A stretch of DNA of 41,878 nucleotides. Origin: Candidatus Babeliales bacterium. Its GTDB lineage: Bacteria; Babelota; Babeliae; Babelales; Chromulinivoraceae. The stretch's first letter is position 1. Every line of letters begins with the position of its first letter. Shown here piece by piece: positions 33,799 to 41,798 of this stretch. Made by a program: the position numbers and the translations under genes. The stretch is taken from assembly GCA_018062405.1 (NCBI GenBank), contig JAGOSF010000010.1, positions 1 through 41,878 of the forward strand, given 5' to 3'. Below the pieces are notes generated by a model. It had not been told where the DNA came from and did not search any database. It saw only the letters and a list, made by a program, of their open reading frames with translations.

Positions 33799-34341
33799 AT
33801 GAAATTTACCAAAATAGTTTTCTTGTTAGTTTTTTTACTGAACGGTGTGTGTCTGCAAGCGATGAGAGGCGGCTTTCAAAATGGGAAGAATTCTCAAGGG
33901 CCTCGAGGAAGAAAATCAGCTTTGCTAAGAGAAGAGAGAGAAAATAAACGAAAAAATGTAATTGAGAGATATAAAAATAAACCTCATCGAGTTCAACAGC
34001 TTGATCAATCGTCTACGTCGCGAAAATCTTTATGGAAAGAAGCTGAAACGCGAGCAATAAAAGATACATCGCGCAAATTGCAAAATCCCACTGATTGTTC
34101 TCATTTTTATTCTAAAGCTGATAAGATGAAAGAGGAATCTGATCGTAAGGTTTATAATGCTCAGAGCTTTACAAAAATGAAAATGACTTGTGCTGGTATA
34201 GGTTCTGTAACTTCTCTTGGAATTGCATTGTTGTATACAACGCCAGAAGCAGATTTGAAAGATTATACAGTACAGTTTGGGGCATTATGTTCATTAGCTT
34301 GCTTTCTTAGTATTTTTACAGATGAAGCTAAAAAATTATAA
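33799..34341 (+). CDS. Exported or membrane protein, unknown family (paralogue 2)
   Basis: 180 residues from ATG 33799, where GAAAGGA lies about eight bases upstream and MKFTKIVFLLVFLLNGVCLQA is a signal peptide. A very basic, polar middle (QGPRGRKSALLREERENKRKN) is followed by two hydrophobic segments near the C-terminus (IGSVTSLGIALLYTT and FGALCSLACFLSIF). The C-terminal part is similar to the product of 33077-33592, and their upstream sequences also look related. It ends in the terminator at 34379. Confidence 0.65.
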   Translation: MKFTKIVFLLVFLLNGVCLQAMRGGFQNGKNSQGPRGRKSALLREERENKRKNVIERYKNKPHRVQQLDQSSTSRKSLWKEAETRAIKDTSRKLQNPTDCSHFYSKADKMKEESDRKVYNAQSFTKMKMTCAGIGSVTSLGIALLYTTPEADLKDYTVQFGALCSLACFLSIFTDEAKKL

Positions 34342-34378
34342 TATTTTAAAAAACGAAACTGGTAAAATTTCCATACAC

Positions 34379-34415
34379 AAAGAACCAGTCTTTATCGATT
34401 GGTTCTTTTCTTTTT
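34379..34415. terminator. Bidirectional terminator between convergent genes
   Basis: AAAGAACCA (34379-34387) and TGGTTCTTT (34400-34408), then TCTTTTT. It can also end the leftward yidD transcript. Confidence 0.85.
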
Positions 34416-34422
34416 ATAGATT

Positions 34423-34662
34423 TTAAATTTTGCGATTGCCAAATGGATGGCATTGCATCAAACGGCTGATAATGTTATACAACGCTGTGTGCAGGGGTTG
34501 ATGTGCAAGTTGGTCGAGTGCGTAGGGCGTGCAGCCAATAGTGTAAGGGCAGATGTTGGATGGTCCAAGCATCGGCCTGATGAGTGAAATTAAAAGGATT
34601 AAGATGAATGCAATGGTTTTTGCTGTTAATCTTGCAATCTGTTTTAAAATGTTGCGTATCAT
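34423..34662 (-). CDS. yidD: Membrane protein insertion efficiency factor YidD
   Basis: 79 residues. The YidD pattern is present: a hydrophobic N-terminal helix (TIAFILILLISLIRPMLGPSN), a Cys pair region ICPYTIGCTPYALDQLAHQP standing for the usual CRFxPTCSxYAxEA, and the ending RLMQCHPFGNRKI. YidD assists YidC-mediated membrane insertion. It lies five bases after rnpA, the usual place in bacteria. The usual next gene, yidC, is not present here; a rightward gene ends there instead. Confidence 0.85.
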   Translation of the reverse strand: MIRNILKQIARLTAKTIAFILILLISLIRPMLGPSNICPYTIGCTPYALDQLAHQPLHTALYNIISRLMQCHPFGNRKI

Positions 34663-34667
34663 GAAAT

Positions 34668-35024
34668 TTATTCTGATTTTGGCGTAACGATGTTTGTTCT
34701 ATGCATCGATTTTTCAAGAATGTTTTTAAGTTGGTCAAAACTGAGTTTTGTTGCAGGAGCTTTAAAGATTGCGACACAATCTTTGTTGAGATGAAACAGT
34801 TGCTGTTCGTAAAAGATTGCTCGACATCTTCGGCGTAAAAGATTTCGCTCTGGAGCGTTGCCAACTTTGCGAGAGGTAATTAAAAGAATGCGACCAAAAG
34901 AAAGAAGACAAGGAGTTGTTAAGATAACCAACTCCTTGCTTTTGTAAGCTGCTGTAGAATGTTTGAACAAATGATCAATTTCTTTTCGACTGAAATTCGA
35001 TATTTGTTGCGTAATCCTTTTCAT
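34668..35024 (-). CDS. rnpA: Ribonuclease P protein component
   Basis: 118 residues. RnpA is the protein subunit that helps RNase P RNA cut tRNA 5' leaders. The family signature RKVGNAPERNLLRRRCRAIFYE (RNxxKRxxRE type) is at about 52-73, and the N-terminal beta strands ELVILTTPC and RILLITSRK precede it. The start is eight bases after the rpmH stop and yidD follows, giving the standard rpmH-rnpA-yidD order. Confidence 0.93.
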   Translation of the reverse strand: MKRITQQISNFSRKEIDHLFKHSTAAYKSKELVILTTPCLLSFGRILLITSRKVGNAPERNLLRRRCRAIFYEQQLFHLNKDCVAIFKAPATKLSFDQLKNILEKSMHRTNIVTPKSE

Positions 35025-35032
35025 CGCAAAGA

Positions 35033-35176
35033 TTACTCACTTACAGAAAGACGTTTTCTGCCAGCTGCTCTACGACGATTAATGATTGTTCTACCATTTT
35101 TTGTAGACATTCTTTTGCGGAAACCGTGTTTACGATTTCTTTTTAAGTTACTTTTTTTAAAAAAGGTGACTGACAT
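35033..35176 (-). CDS. rpmH: 50S ribosomal protein bL34
   Basis: A 47-residue gene read from ATG 35176 to TAA 35033. The translation contains [19 protein letters not shown] and [14 protein letters not shown], the highly conserved bL34 core (KRKRxHGFRxRMxTxxGRxVLxRRRxKGRxxL). It starts the leftward unit with rnpA and yidD. In many bacteria dnaA and the origin lie upstream of rpmH; here the upstream gene is tig and no DnaA-box cluster is visible. Confidence 0.95.
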   Translation of the reverse strand: MSVTFFKKSNLKRNRKHGFRKRMSTKNGRTIINRRRAAGRKRLSVSE

Positions 35177-35282
35177 GAAGTTTCCATTATCTTAAAAATA
35201 TACCAATTAATTTACTTTTAAGTTTAAATGATTTCTTGCTTTTTGCAAGCTATCATTAGTCTGATTCGAAAAGATAGAAGGG

Positions 35283-35320
35283 TATCCCGACGAATACGCA
35301 TTTGCTTATTCGTCGGGATA
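35283..35320. terminator. Perfect hairpin between tig and rpmH
   Basis: TATCCCGACGAATA (35283-35296) and TATTCGTCGGGATA (35307-35320) pair over 14 bp around a ten-base loop. Leftward, the following sequence is only moderately T-rich (CCCTTCTATCTTTTC), so it is a likely tig terminator but could also stabilise or process RNA. Confidence 0.7.
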
Positions 35321-35342
35321 TCAAGAAAAGTTATTTTATTTT

Positions 35343-36638
35343 TTATCGAGTTAAATGATGAATGATGTGATTTAAAGCCTTTTCTCGAATGCATGCTTTT
35401 TTTATTGATTCGATGGTGATAGGTGACTCTTGCCCGTCAATTTGAGTTTGAGGCGGGTTAAAATAAAGAAACTCTTTCGTGCGAGTTCGTTGCATCAAAT
35501 TTAAGTAGGCTTTAATATCCTCGTGGCTGACCGTCAAATTTTCGGTGTAGGCGATATAATCGGTTGCAACAATTTCGTACAGTTGTTTTTTAGCCAAAGT
35601 TGTAATGTGATCATCAAAATCACTTTTCATTTTATATAAGGTATAGTCTGGCTTTTGTTGCAATTCATGAATAATAATCTCTTTTTGAGCTTGGACAGAT
35701 GATGGTGGTACCAAAATATTATTTCGTTTAATAATCGTGTTGAGGGCCATGTCGGCAATCGATCGTGATTGAGAAACATCAGAACTGTAAGAAAAAATCT
35801 CGATAAGTTTGTTGTGGAGGTCTTTTTTTGTTTTTAACTTAAAGTGATGCTTTAAATATTCGATAGAAAAATAGTTGTAGGGCAGGCGATCTTTCAGTTG
35901 TACTGCGTAGGTGTAAGGTGCGTCAAAGCTGCTACAGAAATATTGGCGCAAGCTATGGTTGCCAGTTAAGATGATTTCATCAATTTTTTTATTTAAAAAA
36001 AGTTCTTGAAAAATCAGGTCTGGTTCTTCATCGCCAATCTTTAACCAGAGTTGAGACTTTTTATTATGGAAGAGTGGTTTTTTATCGATATCGACGATCC
36101 AGGTATCAAAACAAACCCAATCGTTAATTTGTACAGTGTCTTGTTTTTCAAAAGTAGCTTGGCGTGCTTCTTCTTCTTCTAAAAAAGTTTTAACCTGATT
36201 ATCGATGTCACGATATTTTTTACGTTGCGTTGCTTTAAAAGGGAGATTTTTCCATCGTTGAATATAAATTTCTTTTGGTAAAATGCCTTCGAACGTGTAG
36301 ACAGCATCTTGGTCAAGATCCATTTTGATCGAAACTAGCTTGAGTTGTCCTACAATGAGCGTTTTGCTTTTGTGGATAAATTCCAAAAGTCCATCGATAA
36401 CAAAATGTTTGAGGAAGATTTCTTCCATGTGGCTAAGAATATTTTTTTTATAATGAACTTGAATGTAATCAAGGGGAACTCCACCTTTTTTAAATCCCTG
36501 AGAATCAGAATCGAGTTGTTTAATTTGAGCTGCATGCTTAAAAAATTGTTGAATAAATGCTTGAGGGACAATAACATGGCATTTACAGATACCAGGTGTG
36601 TTACAATCAACTTCAAACTGAACTACTTTTTGTTTCAT
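35343..36638 (-). CDS. tig: Trigger factor (ribosome-associated chaperone)
   Basis: 431 residues from ATG 36638; AAGGAG lies about five bases upstream and earlier in-frame starts lack a site. Trigger factor binds near the ribosome exit tunnel and shields nascent chains. The architecture is right: an N-terminal ribosome-binding domain (VVQFEVDCNTPGICKCHVIV, then the helix region QGFKKGGVPLDYI, a form of the GFRxGKxP loop), a central FKBP-like domain (VQINDWVCFDTWIVD onward) and a helical C-terminal domain (SIADMALNTIIKRNNILVPPS, LQQKPDYTLYK). The sequence is diverged; the ribosome loop reads GFKKGGVP. Confidence 0.82.
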   Translation of the reverse strand: MKQKVVQFEVDCNTPGICKCHVIVPQAFIQQFFKHAAQIKQLDSDSQGFKKGGVPLDYIQVHYKKNILSHMEEIFLKHFVIDGLLEFIHKSKTLIVGQLKLVSIKMDLDQDAVYTFEGILPKEIYIQRWKNLPFKATQRKKYRDIDNQVKTFLEEEEARQATFEKQDTVQINDWVCFDTWIVDIDKKPLFHNKKSQLWLKIGDEEPDLIFQELFLNKKIDEIILTGNHSLRQYFCSSFDAPYTYAVQLKDRLPYNYFSIEYLKHHFKLKTKKDLHNKLIEIFSYSSDVSQSRSIADMALNTIIKRNNILVPPSSVQAQKEIIIHELQQKPDYTLYKMKSDFDDHITTLAKKQLYEIVATDYIAYTENLTVSHEDIKAYLNLMQRTRTKEFLYFNPPQTQIDGQESPITIESIKKACIREKALNHIIHHLTR

Positions 36639-36817
36639 GCGCTCTCCTTCGCATTTATAGTAAAATTCACACAACATAATTCAAGGTTGTTTAATTTTAA
36701 TAGGTAGTTGAATTCTACTATTGAGTAATTATATTTTTTCGTTTTTTAGTTGTAACAAATTAATTTATGAATTCATATGAAAATTTAAATTTAGCCTGAA
36801 GAATCTGAATTTTGCTC

Positions 36818-36864
36818 AAAAAAAGAGCCTGTAATTTAGAAAATAAATTACAGGCTCTTTTTTA
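36818..36864. terminator. Terminator after tRNA-Leu
   Basis: GAGCCTGTAATTTA and TAAATTACAGGCTC pair over 14 bp around a short A-rich loop (36825-36857), with A-run on the left and T-run on the right, so it works on both strands. It ends the leftward tRNA transcript. Confidence 0.88.
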
Positions 36865-36867
36865 ATC

Positions 36868-36954
36868 TGGTGCACGAGGAGGGACTCGAACCCCCACTCC
36901 GGTAAAGGAGCCGGATCCTAAGTCCGGTGCGTCTACCAATTTCGCCACTCGTGC
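36868..36954 (-). tRNA. tRNA-Leu (anticodon UAG), CCA encoded
   Basis: Read leftward, the acceptor arms GCACGAG and CTCGTGC pair fully, with discriminator A and an encoded CCA (36868-36870). The anticodon arm is CCGGA, loop CTTAGGA, TCCGG, giving anticodon TAG. A long variable arm with stem CTCC/GGAG marks class II, and the T arm carries TTCGAGT. Length is 87 bases with CCA. It lies between frr and tig in the leftward block. Confidence 0.95.
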
Positions 36955-37021
36955 GCAAATTTTACTTTTCAAAGTTGATATTATCTATTTTAGCAGATAA
37001 AAATATAAAAAGAAGAGGTAT

Positions 37022-37603
37022 TTAAAATGTTTTTAAATCTTTTTTCTTTTTTTCGCCAACAGCTTCAACTTGAGCCGTAAATTTATCAGTAAAATCTTGT
37101 AAGCTTTTGGTTAAACGCTTAACAAAATCTTCTGAAATCGTTTTCTTTTTCTCGTTATCTTTAATCACGTTGCCAATATCTTTGCGAATGTTTCGAATTG
37201 CAACTTTTGCATCTTCTACTTTTTTGCTGACAACTTTGGTCAGTTCATCACGGCGCGAAGAGCTCATTGGCGGTAATTCAAGACGAATAACAGTTCCCTG
37301 TGTATTTGGAGTAATACCAAGATGCGAAGCTAAGATCGCTTTTTCGATCGAAGAAACTGCGCCTTTATCCCATGGTTGAATAGCGATCATATTTCCTTCT
37401 GGAACGCTAATTGATGCAAGCTCTCGCAAAAGCATCATATTGCCGTAGCAGTCAACTTTAAGATCTTCTACCATGCTTGCTGAAGCTTTACCGGTATTGA
37501 CGCTTGATAAATCTTTTTGACAATGCTGTAAGGCTTTATCCATTTCAGCAATAACTGCAACGTCAAAAGCTTTAATATTATTTTCTTCTATCTTTGTGAT
37601 CAT
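37022..37603 (-). CDS. frr: Ribosome recycling factor
   Basis: 193 residues, normal for RRF, which with EF-G splits post-termination ribosomes. Family features: MDKALQHCQKDLSSVNTGKASASMVEDLKVDCYG (the R-x-G-R-A-x-P region here carries NTGKAS), the beta domain SVPEGNMIAIQPWDKGAVSSIEKAI, LGITPNTQGTVIRLELPPMSSSRRDEL and a long C-terminal helix. The first conserved Arg is replaced by Asn-Thr. AAGGAT precedes the ATG by about seven bases. It follows tsf by 11 bases; pyrH, usually between them, is absent. Confidence 0.93.
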   Translation of the reverse strand: MITKIEENNIKAFDVAVIAEMDKALQHCQKDLSSVNTGKASASMVEDLKVDCYGNMMLLRELASISVPEGNMIAIQPWDKGAVSSIEKAILASHLGITPNTQGTVIRLELPPMSSSRRDELTKVVSKKVEDAKVAIRNIRKDIGNVIKDNEKKKTISEDFVKRLTKSLQDFTDKFTAQVEAVGEKKKKDLKTF

Positions 37604-37614
37604 GATCGAAATCC

Positions 37615-38211
37615 TTAGTTACCAACTTCAAAACGAGCGAAACGTTTAATTTTGATATTTTCGCCAGTTTTAGCAATTAACTCTTTTAAAAGTTCTTCAA
37701 CTGTTTTTTTATCATCTTTAATGAAGAATTGTTTATTCAAACAAACTTCGCTGTAAATTTTATTCATTTTGCCTTCAACGATTTTATCGATCATCGCTGC
37801 AGGTTTGCCTTCGTTTTTCAATATTTCACGAGCAATTTCTTCTTCTTTTGCAAGGAAAGCTGCGTCAACATCTTCTGGAGCAATGAATAAAGGTTTTAAT
37901 GCAGCGATGTGCATTGCAATGTCGTAAGCAAAAGCTTTTGTTGCAGCTGTACGAGCTACGAAATCTGTTTCGCAGTTTAATTCAACAAGAACACCTGTTT
38001 GGTCGCCTGGGTGAATGTAAGAAACAACGATGCCTTCTGCTGTTGCATTGTTTGCACGTTTACCAGCAATTGCAGCGCCTTTTTTACGAAGTTCTTCGAT
38101 AGCTTTTTCGATGTTGCCTTCGGTAACTTCAAGTGCTTTTTTACAATCAAGCATGCCAAGACCTGTGATTTGACGAAGTTCTTGAATAGCTGCTAATGAT
38201 ACTTTAGACAT
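37615..38211 (-). CDS. tsf: Elongation factor Ts, short form
   Basis: 198 residues; EF-Ts exchanges GDP for GTP on EF-Tu. The UBA-like N-terminus LAAIQELRQITGLGMLDCKKALE is followed by GNIEKAIEELRKKGAAIAGKRA and the core motif VLVELNCETDFVARTAATK, which holds the EF-Tu-contacting TDFVA. One subdomain is missing compared with the 283-residue E. coli protein, as in thermophile and plastid-like short forms. AAAGGAG lies seven bases before the ATG, and a TATAAT (reverse strand, 38259-38264) lies upstream without a good -35. rpsB, the usual neighbour, is not upstream. Confidence 0.93.
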   Translation of the reverse strand: MSKVSLAAIQELRQITGLGMLDCKKALEVTEGNIEKAIEELRKKGAAIAGKRANNATAEGIVVSYIHPGDQTGVLVELNCETDFVARTAATKAFAYDIAMHIAALKPLFIAPEDVDAAFLAKEEEIAREILKNEGKPAAMIDKIVEGKMNKIYSEVCLNKQFFIKDDKKTVEELLKELIAKTGENIKIKRFARFEVGN

Positions 38212-38324
38212 AAAATAACTCCTTTGGGATTTATAATAATTTTTGGAATTTATACAAGATTATATCGAATTTTTTCTAATTATATTAGTATGCCATAATT
38301 TATAAATTATAGAAAGTTTGCTTT

Positions 38325-38368
38325 TCTCCATGTGAATTTGAAGTGGTATTCCCAATTTACATGGAGAA
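38325..38368. repeat. Inverted repeat between divergent tsf and PIG-L genes
   Basis: The arms TCTCCATGTGAATT (38325-38338) and AATTTACATGGAGA (38354-38367) pair with one G-T pair around a 15-base loop. No T-run follows closely. It could be an operator for the divergent genes or a leader hairpin. The rest of 38212-38514 shows only AT-rich promoter-like sequence. Confidence 0.5.
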
Positions 38369-38514
38369 ATTATACTATAAAATGCTGATTTCTCTCTGTT
38401 AATCGAGGTTTCTTGTTTTTTTGTTTGTATTTTCTAATTTTGAGTGTATCAGGCATCAAAAGCGTGGTAGAATAGTTACTTCATTGCTATGTTACTCTTT
38501 TTTTATGAAAAATT

Positions 38515-39885
38515 ATGAATAAACCAGATCAATTTTTTTGTGTTCTTGATGGACAGCTTTGTCAGCATGATATTTCTGCTGCAACAATTCATGAAGCTTG
38601 TCGTCCATCGATGTGTGTCAGTCAACAGCTCGAAGATGCTGTGATCAGCTACGCTTTGCAGGTTCAAAAACCTTTGGCATTGCTCAGCAAACAAGATTTT
38701 ATTGCGCTGCTGCATCATCAGCAGCGCAATAATTTGCCAGAGATTGTTATTGGTCAAGCTACCATTGATCGATATCAGCAGGTGATTGCTATTATTATTG
38801 ATCGACTGCAACACAAGATTCAGGCTGGCAGTAAGTTGATCGAAGGTACAACAATTCTGCACACTGCGCCTCACCATGACGATATTATTTTGGGGTACCA
38901 TGCCTACGCAATGCGCAATTTAGAGCATAATAAAAATTATGTTGCCTACATCACGAGCGGTTCAAACGGCGTGAGCCATGAGTATCTGATCGATTTTTTA
39001 TCGACTTTAACATCGTCTTCTCATCAAAATCTATTCCAGACCGTTTTCGAATATTTTTATCAACAGTTGGTTGAACAGTTTGCTCAGGCTTTTCATATTC
39101 AAGATGATGATGCGATGCAACAAGCTGCGCAACTGATTTTTTTAAAAATTATAGCAGAGGTTTTTGGTTGTGTGTCTGCAGACCAATTAGAGCAGCTGGT
39201 TGTGTGGTTGCAGGGATATCTTGAACAAAATATTCAGCAAGAGCATGAGCTTGCCGAAAAAGATTTTAGAGTTGAACAGGTAAAAGGGCGCTTGCGCCAA
39301 TCAGAATCTGATCGCAAATGGGCAATTCTAGGGAATGGTAAAGTGAGTGTAAAACATTGTGATGCTTTGTTTTACCAAGAATTATCACAAGAAAATTTTG
39401 ATCGAGATGTTCGTAACTTTGCACAATATTTGCACGAAGTTCAGCCCGATATTTTGACCGTAGCGGTTGACCCGTGTGGCGTTGGCCCATCAACTCATTT
39501 TACTTCGTTGCAGATGATTGTGCAGGCTGTGGCCTTGTACGAAAAATCTTGTTTGGAGCCTTGGCCTAGGAGGATTGAAATTATCGGTTATCGCAATGTC
39601 TGGAGTTCTTTTACCATCGCGCAAACATCGATGATAGTTGCTGTCACCAGTGAGCAAACCGATCAGATGGCATCGATTTTTCTTAACTGTTTTACGACTC
39701 AACAAGATCCACTGTTTCCATCGCCATTGCACGACGGCTCTTTTGCAGATCTTGTTGTGCAGGTGCAAGAACACCAAGGTTCTGACATTAGGTTGTTGCT
39801 TGGCCAGCAGGCAGGTGAACAGGCCTCGTATCTTTTTTTGCAGAAGTTGACGGTTGATCAGTTGGTTGAATTTACGAAGAAATGA
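38515..39885 (+). CDS. PIG-L/LmbE-type deacetylase homologue
   Basis: 456 residues. The zinc motif of the PIG-L family is visible as TAPHHDDIILGYHAYAM (about 117-133, P-H-x-D-D), followed by NYVAYITSGSNGVSHEYL. A later conserved block, DPCGVGPSTHFTSLQMIVQA, carries the third histidine region, and IEIIGYRNVWSSF and the C-terminal segment QQDPLFPSPLHDGSFADLV resemble the deacetylase-like half of NagB-fused proteins of Bacteroidetes type. A helical insert of about 120 residues sits between the motifs. Substrate is unknown; N-acetyl sugar deacetylation is a family-level guess. It has no close operon partner and ends in a terminator. Confidence 0.78.
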   Translation: MNKPDQFFCVLDGQLCQHDISAATIHEACRPSMCVSQQLEDAVISYALQVQKPLALLSKQDFIALLHHQQRNNLPEIVIGQATIDRYQQVIAIIIDRLQHKIQAGSKLIEGTTILHTAPHHDDIILGYHAYAMRNLEHNKNYVAYITSGSNGVSHEYLIDFLSTLTSSSHQNLFQTVFEYFYQQLVEQFAQAFHIQDDDAMQQAAQLIFLKIIAEVFGCVSADQLEQLVVWLQGYLEQNIQQEHELAEKDFRVEQVKGRLRQSESDRKWAILGNGKVSVKHCDALFYQELSQENFDRDVRNFAQYLHEVQPDILTVAVDPCGVGPSTHFTSLQMIVQAVALYEKSCLEPWPRRIEIIGYRNVWSSFTIAQTSMIVAVTSEQTDQMASIFLNCFTTQQDPLFPSPLHDGSFADLVVQVQEHQGSDIRLLLGQQAGEQASYLFLQKLTVDQLVEFTKK

Positions 39886-39904
39886 AATTGTTCTTGATGA
39901 ATTT

Positions 39905-39938
39905 AAAAAGCCTCTATTGTTTAAGATAGAGGCTTTTT
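39905..39938. terminator. Bidirectional terminator between convergent genes
   Basis: AAAAAGCCTCTA (39905-39916) and TAGAGGCTTTTT (39927-39938) pair perfectly over 12 bp around a ten-base loop. Confidence 0.92.
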
Positions 39939-39964
39939 GTTATAGATCTAATGAAATTATAGCT

Positions 39965-41626
39965 TTAATAACCACCGCCATCACCAAAAGATAATTCTCC
40001 TCCAGTATTTCCTAATCCATTTTCAAATAAAGCAGGACTTGTTGTATTTGATTCTGCACGTTTCGAGAATAAGTCATGTAATGAGAATTCTCCTTTGTTA
40101 CCTAGTCCTGCATTATATTTTTCTCCGAATAATTTATTATTAATTACTTCAACTCGGTTACCATTTGCATCAATGATGCTATTTTCTTTAACTGTATATT
40201 TGTTACCATTAACATCTGTTATAATTTCATTTTGTATTGATTTGATTTTTGCAATAGGTGTTAATTTATTTCCCTCTACAGGAGCTCTACCTTCACCTAA
40301 CATTGAAGTCGTACCTGTTGGTTCAGCTACAACAACTGGTTCAGAAGGTACTGTAGAACTTTTTAGTCCAAATCTTTCACCAATTGCTCTCAGCGAATTA
40401 CTGAAAGAACTCATAATTCTTTGAATCATTGATGGTGTAGCTGTTCCATTTCCTACCGCAGTTTCTACTTGCGCTTGAGCTGCTTGCTCAGCACTTTTTA
40501 CAGCTTCAGTAACAGCATTTTGTTCTGATTTGTTTAATTTTGATCGTAAAGCAGTTAGTCCAGTAAATTCAGCAAGATTAGAAGTTACAGCTTCCCAAAC
40601 GTTAGCTCTATTGAGTGGCTGAGTTGCACTAGAATTATTTCGAGCTGGTGCTGTTGTTAAAAACTCAAATAATTGAGAAGGGCTTTGTGATTTTAAATAA
40701 TTTTGAATAATCATTTGATTAGGCTGTTTTGGACCAATATTAGTTTTCTCATTCCGACTAATCATATCATTTAATTCTTCGTTAGCTGTTTTTAAACGTT
40801 CACCGCGTGTAGCAATCTGAGCAGTTTTAACTGGAGAAGGTTGAAGTTGAGAGCTTACATTGTATATATTAGTTGGGGATAATTCTCGAGCTGGAGTGCT
40901 GTCTCTTAATTCATTTTTTTTGCTAAAACCTGTGAATTCTATTTCAGATTGTCGAGAAGGATTCATAGCCGATTCTTGTTTTAGTTTAGAGCTTACATTA
41001 TATATATTGTTTGAAGATAGTTCTGGAGCTACATTACTATTGAAAGCTTTTTCTTGTTTTAGTTTGGATCTTACATTATATATATTCGTTGGGGATAATT
41101 CTGGAGTTGGAGCACTGTCTCTAAAGATAGAGTTTCCATTTATAGATGTATCTCCATACTCAGCTGGAGATGAGGATTTACTTTGAGGCTTACTTTCTCT
41201 GAAGATAGAATTTCCATTTATAAAAGTATTTCCATACTCAGGTTGAGCAGTTTCAATTTGAGAAAGTTTATTTTGAGGTTTACTTTCTTTAAAGATAGAG
41301 TTTCCATTTATAAAAGTATCCCCATACTCAGCCGGAGAGGATTTACTTTGAGGCTTACTTTCTCTGAAGATAGAATTTCCATTTATAAAGGTGTCTCCAT
41401 ATTCAGAAGGTTTATTTTTCATTGAATTTTTAGCATTTTGTTCTGCTATAATTTCTTTAGCTTTTGCACCTGAGTTACGACTTCCTTGCTGTGACGTTAA
41501 AGTTTCATTACTAGAAGATTTGCGAGTTTTTGCCTTAGGAGTGGTTGTTTCCATTGCTGGAGCAGGCATCATACTTGGCACGGTTGCCAAGAACATCAGC
41601 ATTGAAACTTTTTTTAAAAAATTCAT
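39965..41626 (-). CDS. Exported repeat protein, low complexity, unknown function
   Basis: 553 residues. MNFLKKVSMLMFLATVPSMMPAPAMET is a signal peptide; GGAGAG lies just before the ATG. After a Lys/Ser/Thr-rich stretch come four repeats with core EYGDTFINGNSIFRESKP (about 75-170). Three repeats with core ELSPTNIYNVSSKLKQ (about 175-275) follow. A helical middle includes an Ala/Glu-rich coil (EQNAVTEAVKSAEQAAQAQVE), and there is a segment TPIAKIKSIQNEIITDVNG. The C-terminus is rich in Gly/Leu/Phe (GLGNTGGELSFGDGGGY). It has the look of a surface or host-directed protein with slipped-strand-prone repeats. The last gene in the window, it stands alone. Confidence 0.75.
   Translation of the reverse strand: MNFLKKVSMLMFLATVPSMMPAPAMETTTPKAKTRKSSSNETLTSQQGSRNSGAKAKEIIAEQNAKNSMKNKPSEYGDTFINGNSIFRESKPQSKSSPAEYGDTFINGNSIFKESKPQNKLSQIETAQPEYGNTFINGNSIFRESKPQSKSSSPAEYGDTSINGNSIFRDSAPTPELSPTNIYNVRSKLKQEKAFNSNVAPELSSNNIYNVSSKLKQESAMNPSRQSEIEFTGFSKKNELRDSTPARELSPTNIYNVSSQLQPSPVKTAQIATRGERLKTANEELNDMISRNEKTNIGPKQPNQMIIQNYLKSQSPSQLFEFLTTAPARNNSSATQPLNRANVWEAVTSNLAEFTGLTALRSKLNKSEQNAVTEAVKSAEQAAQAQVETAVGNGTATPSMIQRIMSSFSNSLRAIGERFGLKSSTVPSEPVVVAEPTGTTSMLGEGRAPVEGNKLTPIAKIKSIQNEIITDVNGNKYTVKENSIIDANGNRVEVINNKLFGEKYNAGLGNKGEFSLHDLFSKRAESNTTSPALFENGLGNTGGELSFGDGGGY
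40853..41110 (-). repeat. Three imperfect repeats coding ELSPTNIYNVSSKL
   Basis: Three units of about 48 coding bases, irregularly spaced, near 40853-40890, 40974-41030 and 41050-41110. Each encodes a version of E-L-S-(P/S)-(T/N)-N-I-Y-N-V-(R/S)-S. The first unit read on the coding strand (NVRS) differs most. Confidence 0.8.
41120..41410 (-). repeat. Four imperfect repeats coding EYGDTFINGNSIFRESKPQ
   Basis: Four units near 41120-41157, 41190-41243, 41274-41330 and 41350-41405. DNA is nearly identical within cores (GGAAATTCTATCTTC-type on the coding strand) and variable between, so copy number could change by slippage or recombination. Confidence 0.85.
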
Positions 41627-41764
41627 GAGACTCTCCTTTTTTAGTCTGGTCTACTTTTTTAATAATCACAGACATTTTAGTTTTTTGATCTATTAAAACT
41701 CTATCTGAAATAAATCTACTAGTTTTAAGTTTTGAAAATCAATGGTTTTGAATTTATTAGATCC

Positions 41765-41798
41765 AACAGAAAACCCCGTTGCCTTTTAAGGCCGGGGA
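41765..41798 (-). terminator. Possible leftward terminator at the right edge
   Basis: On the reverse strand CCCCGGCC and GGCAACGGGG pair with a two-base bulge, followed by TTTTCTGTT. A second hairpin (CTGAATGC 41809-41816, GCATTCAG 41824-41831) lies just before it. Both would belong to a leftward gene beyond the window. Confidence 0.55.

Noticed and set aside
36370..36382. TGTGGATAA, a DnaA-box-like nonamer near rpmH
   Set aside because: A single site inside tig, with no cluster or AT-rich unwinding element; not enough for an origin.
40853..41410. Repeats as a possible CRISPR array
   Set aside because: The repeats are imperfect, unevenly spaced and in frame within a continuous coding sequence with a signal peptide.
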